Assembly: GCA_038317685.1 (NCBI GenBank)
Contig: JBBQBQ010000168.1
Coordinates: forward strand, 1 to 7,862
Source: JBBQBQ01 sp038317685
Lineage (GTDB): Bacteria; Desulfobacterota; Desulfuromonadia; Desulfuromonadales; DDH964
Length of the DNA: 7,862 nucleotides
Reading direction: 5' to 3'
Shown here: positions 6,535 to 7,862 of the stretch, piece after piece
How the letters are laid out: the number at the start of each line of letters is the position of its first letter
Numbering within the stretch: the stretch's first letter is position 1
Translations under genes and position numbers: made by a program
The notes under the pieces: model-generated
What the model was told of the DNA's origin: nothing
What the model saw: only the letters and a program-made list of their open reading frames with translations
Databases searched by the model: none

Positions 6535-6888
6535 GGTTTCCTCCTGTGGTTGCTGATATGGTTCGTTGCAATGGGCTTCTACATAACGAAGTCGGAAAGG
6601 CAAAGGCCATTTCTTGCGAAAACCGATGTCGATGGGGTGATCGTGGCGCGAGGGTCCATCCATGGCAGGAGCGACCGCAGCCGCCGCCGGCAGGGTTTCC
6701 AGCGGGTTGCTCGCTTCAATCCCGGCAGCGGCAACGGCGGGGAACCGGCTGGCCAGTTCCTGAAACTTGCTGCACTCCTGGAAGCGACACTGGCAGAAGG
6801 AGACGATCATCTTCACGTCATGGGGTGAGATGTAGCCGCAGCCGACATCGCAGTGATCTTCATTCTTTTTGAAGTAGGGGCAGACCAT
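6535..6888 (-). CDS. Small cysteine-rich protein, in frame with the MFS gene and lacking a stop before it
   Basis: From the ATG at 6888 the product begins MVCPYFKKNEDHCDVGCGYI and continues SPHDVKMIVSFCQCRFQECS. The cysteines fall at 3, 13, 17, 32, 34 and 39, with a further one near the end of the linker. The spacing CX9CX3CX14CXCX4C suggests a zinc or iron-sulfur site; no named family is certain. Codon use with a strong G/C third base over 6720-6888 supports real coding. GAGGA lies 7 nt before this ATG; an earlier in-frame ATG at 6969 has no ribosome binding site. After about residue 55 the sequence becomes an Ala/Pro-rich and then low-complexity linker of about 65 residues that reads straight into the transporter. 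So the cell may make a 554-residue fusion as well as the transporter alone, or the domain's own stop has been lost. No signal peptide or membrane segment is seen. Confidence 0.6.
6540..6545 (-). promoter_or_regulatory. Strong ribosome binding site for the MFS transporter
   Basis: Reads AGGAGG on the minus strand with a 5-nt spacer to the ATG at 6534. It shows the transporter is translated on its own even though the frame is open for another 145 codons upstream. Confidence 0.88.
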
Positions 6889-6975
6889 GACGCCATCCTC
6901 ATCGAGTGCGCCGAGCCCTTCGCAGGAGGCCTGGAGAGGCTGGCTGCCCAAGCTAAGAGCAACCCCCATACCAAT

Positions 6976-7000
6976 GTTCTAAAAATAATTTTTTGAGAAC
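6976..7000. promoter_or_regulatory. AT-rich 25-bp near-palindrome upstream of the cysteine-rich/transporter unit
   Basis: The outer arms GTTCT (6976-6980) and AGAAC (6996-7000) are perfect. Inside them runs of A and T continue the symmetry with two mismatched pairs around a single central base. It sits in the most AT-rich stretch of the right half and about 90 bp before the preferred start at 6888. That is the expected place for an operator or promoter. No clear -35/-10 pair could be assigned. Confidence 0.4.
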
Positions 7001-7242
7001 TTTTATTTAATATTTTCGAGCATTTGGAGCGGTGCTGGGCGAACCTGGGGAAGTTGCGCAGCGGCCTTGATTTTTGCAGCGTTGCGAATGGGAAGGGGTG
7101 CGGGAGGGGATACCGGTCCGATCGGACTGGTGCAGAAGGGGTCCGGGGTACAGTCGCCAGGTGAGCAGGGACCAGTTTCTACGGAGGGTTGGCGGTCTTT
7201 TCCAACCCGGGTTTTGCACTCTTGCGAGGGGTCTTTCCGGGC

Positions 7243-7262
7243 TTTTTGCAAATTTGCAAAAA
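7243..7262. repeat. Perfect 20-bp palindrome (possible operator)
   Basis: Each half reads TTTTTGCAAA, so both strands are identical over 20 bp with no central gap. Such a gapless AT-rich palindrome is more typical of a dimeric regulator site than of an RNA hairpin. It stands about 355 bp upstream of the cysteine-rich start and about 80 bp downstream of the EF-P-like stop. Confidence 0.5.
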
Positions 7263-7289
7263 ATCTCCCCGCTGTGGATGCCCCAACGG

Positions 7290-7317
7290 CCAAGGCCGCC
7301 CGGTGAGGCGGCCTTGG
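7290..7317 (-). terminator. GC-rich hairpin after the EF-P-like gene, terminator-like but lacking a T-run
   Basis: CCAAGGCCGCC and GGCGGCCTTGG form a perfect 11-bp stem around a 6-nt loop, starting 26 nt after the EF-P-like stop. No T-tract follows directly on either strand; the nearest minus-strand T-run lies about 25 nt further on (7263-7258 side). It could aid termination together with Rho, or protect the mRNA 3' end. Confidence 0.5.
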
Positions 7318-7343
7318 TTCGCAAGGAGCATGGGGAAAGGGGC

Positions 7344-7862
7344 TCAGGCGCGGGAGATGAAACGCCCCTCCCGGGTATCGACCTTGATGACCTCACCCGC
7401 TTCAAGGTAGCCGGGGACCTGGATGCGCATCCCCGTCTCCAGGAGTGCCTCCTTGGTCTGGGCGGTGGCGGTGGCGTTCTTGATCGCCGGAGCGGTTTCG
7501 GTGACGGTCAGTTCGACCGCCAGCGGCGGGTCGACGCTCACCACCTGCCCCTGGAAGACACCGAGCTGGACCTCGGACCCCTCCAGCAGATAGCCCGCCA
7601 CCGGCTCATAGAGTTCGGCGCCGAGCTCGTACTGCTCAAAGTTCTCCAGGTCCATGAAGACCCCCCCCTCGCCGGCCGGATAGAGGAACTGCCCCTTGCG
7701 GCGCTCGAAGTCGGCCTCATCGGCCTTGTCCCCGGCCTTGAAGGTCTTCTCCAACACCTGACCGGTGAGAAGATTGCGATATTTGACCTTGACCAGGGTG
7801 TTCCCGCCGCGAGCGGACGGGGACTGGGTGCTTTGGTCGAGGATCAGGCAGGGGGCGGTGTC
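7344..7862 (-). CDS. efpL: EF-P-like translation factor, YeiP/EfpL type (partial, 5' end outside window)
   Basis: Member of the elongation factor P family, which binds the ribosome between the P and E sites and relieves stalling at proline-rich sequences. The visible 172 codons run to a TGA at 7344-7346; the first few residues of the KOW-like N-terminal domain are missing. The tip-loop segment reads QSPSARGGNTL (13-23 of the visible part). This matches the QSPTARGA loop of E. coli YeiP/EfpL rather than the PGKGGA-type lysine loop of classic EF-P, so an Arg (visible residue 18) stands at the tip. The two OB-like domains follow: VKVKYRNLLTGQ, GGVFMDLENFEQYE, then ETAPAIKNATATAQTKEALL and a closing IQVPGYLEAGEVIKVDTREG as in YeiP. 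A GTG in VLEKTF (7757) is internal, not the start. The unit is separate from the transporter unit downstream. Confidence 0.9.
   Translation of the reverse strand, partial: DTAPCLILDQSTQSPSARGGNTLVKVKYRNLLTGQVLEKTFKAGDKADEADFERRKGQFLYPAGEGGVFMDLENFEQYELGAELYEPVAGYLLEGSEVQLGVFQGQVVSVDPPLAVELTVTETAPAIKNATATAQTKEALLETGMRIQVPGYLEAGEVIKVDTREGRFISRA

Larger units (their letters stand above)
7001..7343. other. Intergenic region without a convincing gene, rich in inverted repeats
   Basis: No frame here has family resemblance, a good ribosome binding site and coding-like codon use. Short open frames exist on both strands (for example 7003-7293 minus and 7067-7306 plus) but read as Pro/Gly/Ser-rich noise. 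Besides the palindrome and hairpin listed separately, the region holds an 18-bp palindrome with one mismatched pair (7113-7130, core GTCCGATCGGAC). It also holds a 7-bp perfect stem (GGGTTGG 7186-7192 with CCAACCC 7202-7208), followed on the plus strand by GGGTTTT. The minus-strand part nearest 7001 is AT-rich and probably contains the promoter of the cysteine-rich/transporter unit. No known riboswitch was recognised. Confidence 0.6.

Noticed and set aside
5860..6828. 322-codon open frame on the plus strand
   Set aside because: Antisense to the transporter and the cysteine-rich ORF; translation is Gly/Asp/Arg-rich and lacks the hydrophobic or motif pattern of a real protein.
6889..6969. Earlier ATG (6969) for the cysteine-rich protein
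   Set aside because: No ribosome binding site precedes it and the 27 extra residues look unlike the conserved part; 6888 has GAGGA at 7 nt. It is not excluded.
7235..7260. Sigma54 (-24/-12) promoter suggested by TTTGCA near the 20-bp palindrome
   Set aside because: The -24 element does not match TGGCAC at the required spacing on either TTGCA copy.
7003..7293. 96-codon minus-strand ORF in the intergenic region
   Set aside because: It overlaps the palindromes, has no ribosome binding site of note and a Pro/Ser/Cys-scattered translation with no recognisable motif.

Overview
The window is GC-rich, gene-dense and almost entirely coded on the minus strand. It shows no mobile element, CRISPR array, tRNA or rRNA. 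The protein style points to an anaerobic, metal- or sulfur-reducing delta-type proteobacterium of the Desulfuromonas/Geobacter/Pelobacter kind. The clues are an OFA-family MFS transporter, a small CPYF-type cysteine-rich protein, an EF-P-like paralogue, and glycan glycosyltransferases of a type I associate with that group. This assignment is inferred from family resemblance, not from a marker gene.

Left edge (1-237, plus strand): the tail of a gene that enters from outside the window, probably the C-terminal part of a glycosyltransferase. It converges on the large minus-strand operon.

Centre (304-5003, minus strand, transcribed right to left): a tight five-gene surface-glycan operon. The order is a BKACE/DUF849 C-C bond-cleaving enzyme, a GT2 glycosyltransferase, a NeuD/PglD-like left-handed beta-helix acyltransferase, a second GT2 glycosyltransferase, and a CgeB-like GT-B glycosyltransferase. 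The last three genes are linked by 4-base and 1-base start/stop overlaps. A good sigma70-type promoter with an inverted repeat between its -35 and -10 boxes lies just upstream of the first gene. It follows a clear rho-independent terminator that closes the upstream unit. The most interesting idea here is that the BKACE enzyme may make an unusual acyl-CoA that the acyltransferase places on an amino sugar, which the three glycosyltransferases then assemble.

Right of centre (5224-6888, minus strand): an OFA-type MFS transporter with its own strong ribosome binding site. A cysteine-rich small-protein ORF lies directly upstream and reads in frame into the transporter with no stop codon. An AT-rich 25-bp near-palindrome lies in front of this unit.

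Right edge (7001-7862): about 340 bp without a convincing gene but with several inverted repeats, including a perfect 20-bp palindrome and an 11-bp-stem hairpin. Beyond it is the 3' portion of an EF-P-like factor of the YeiP/EfpL type, which continues outside the window.
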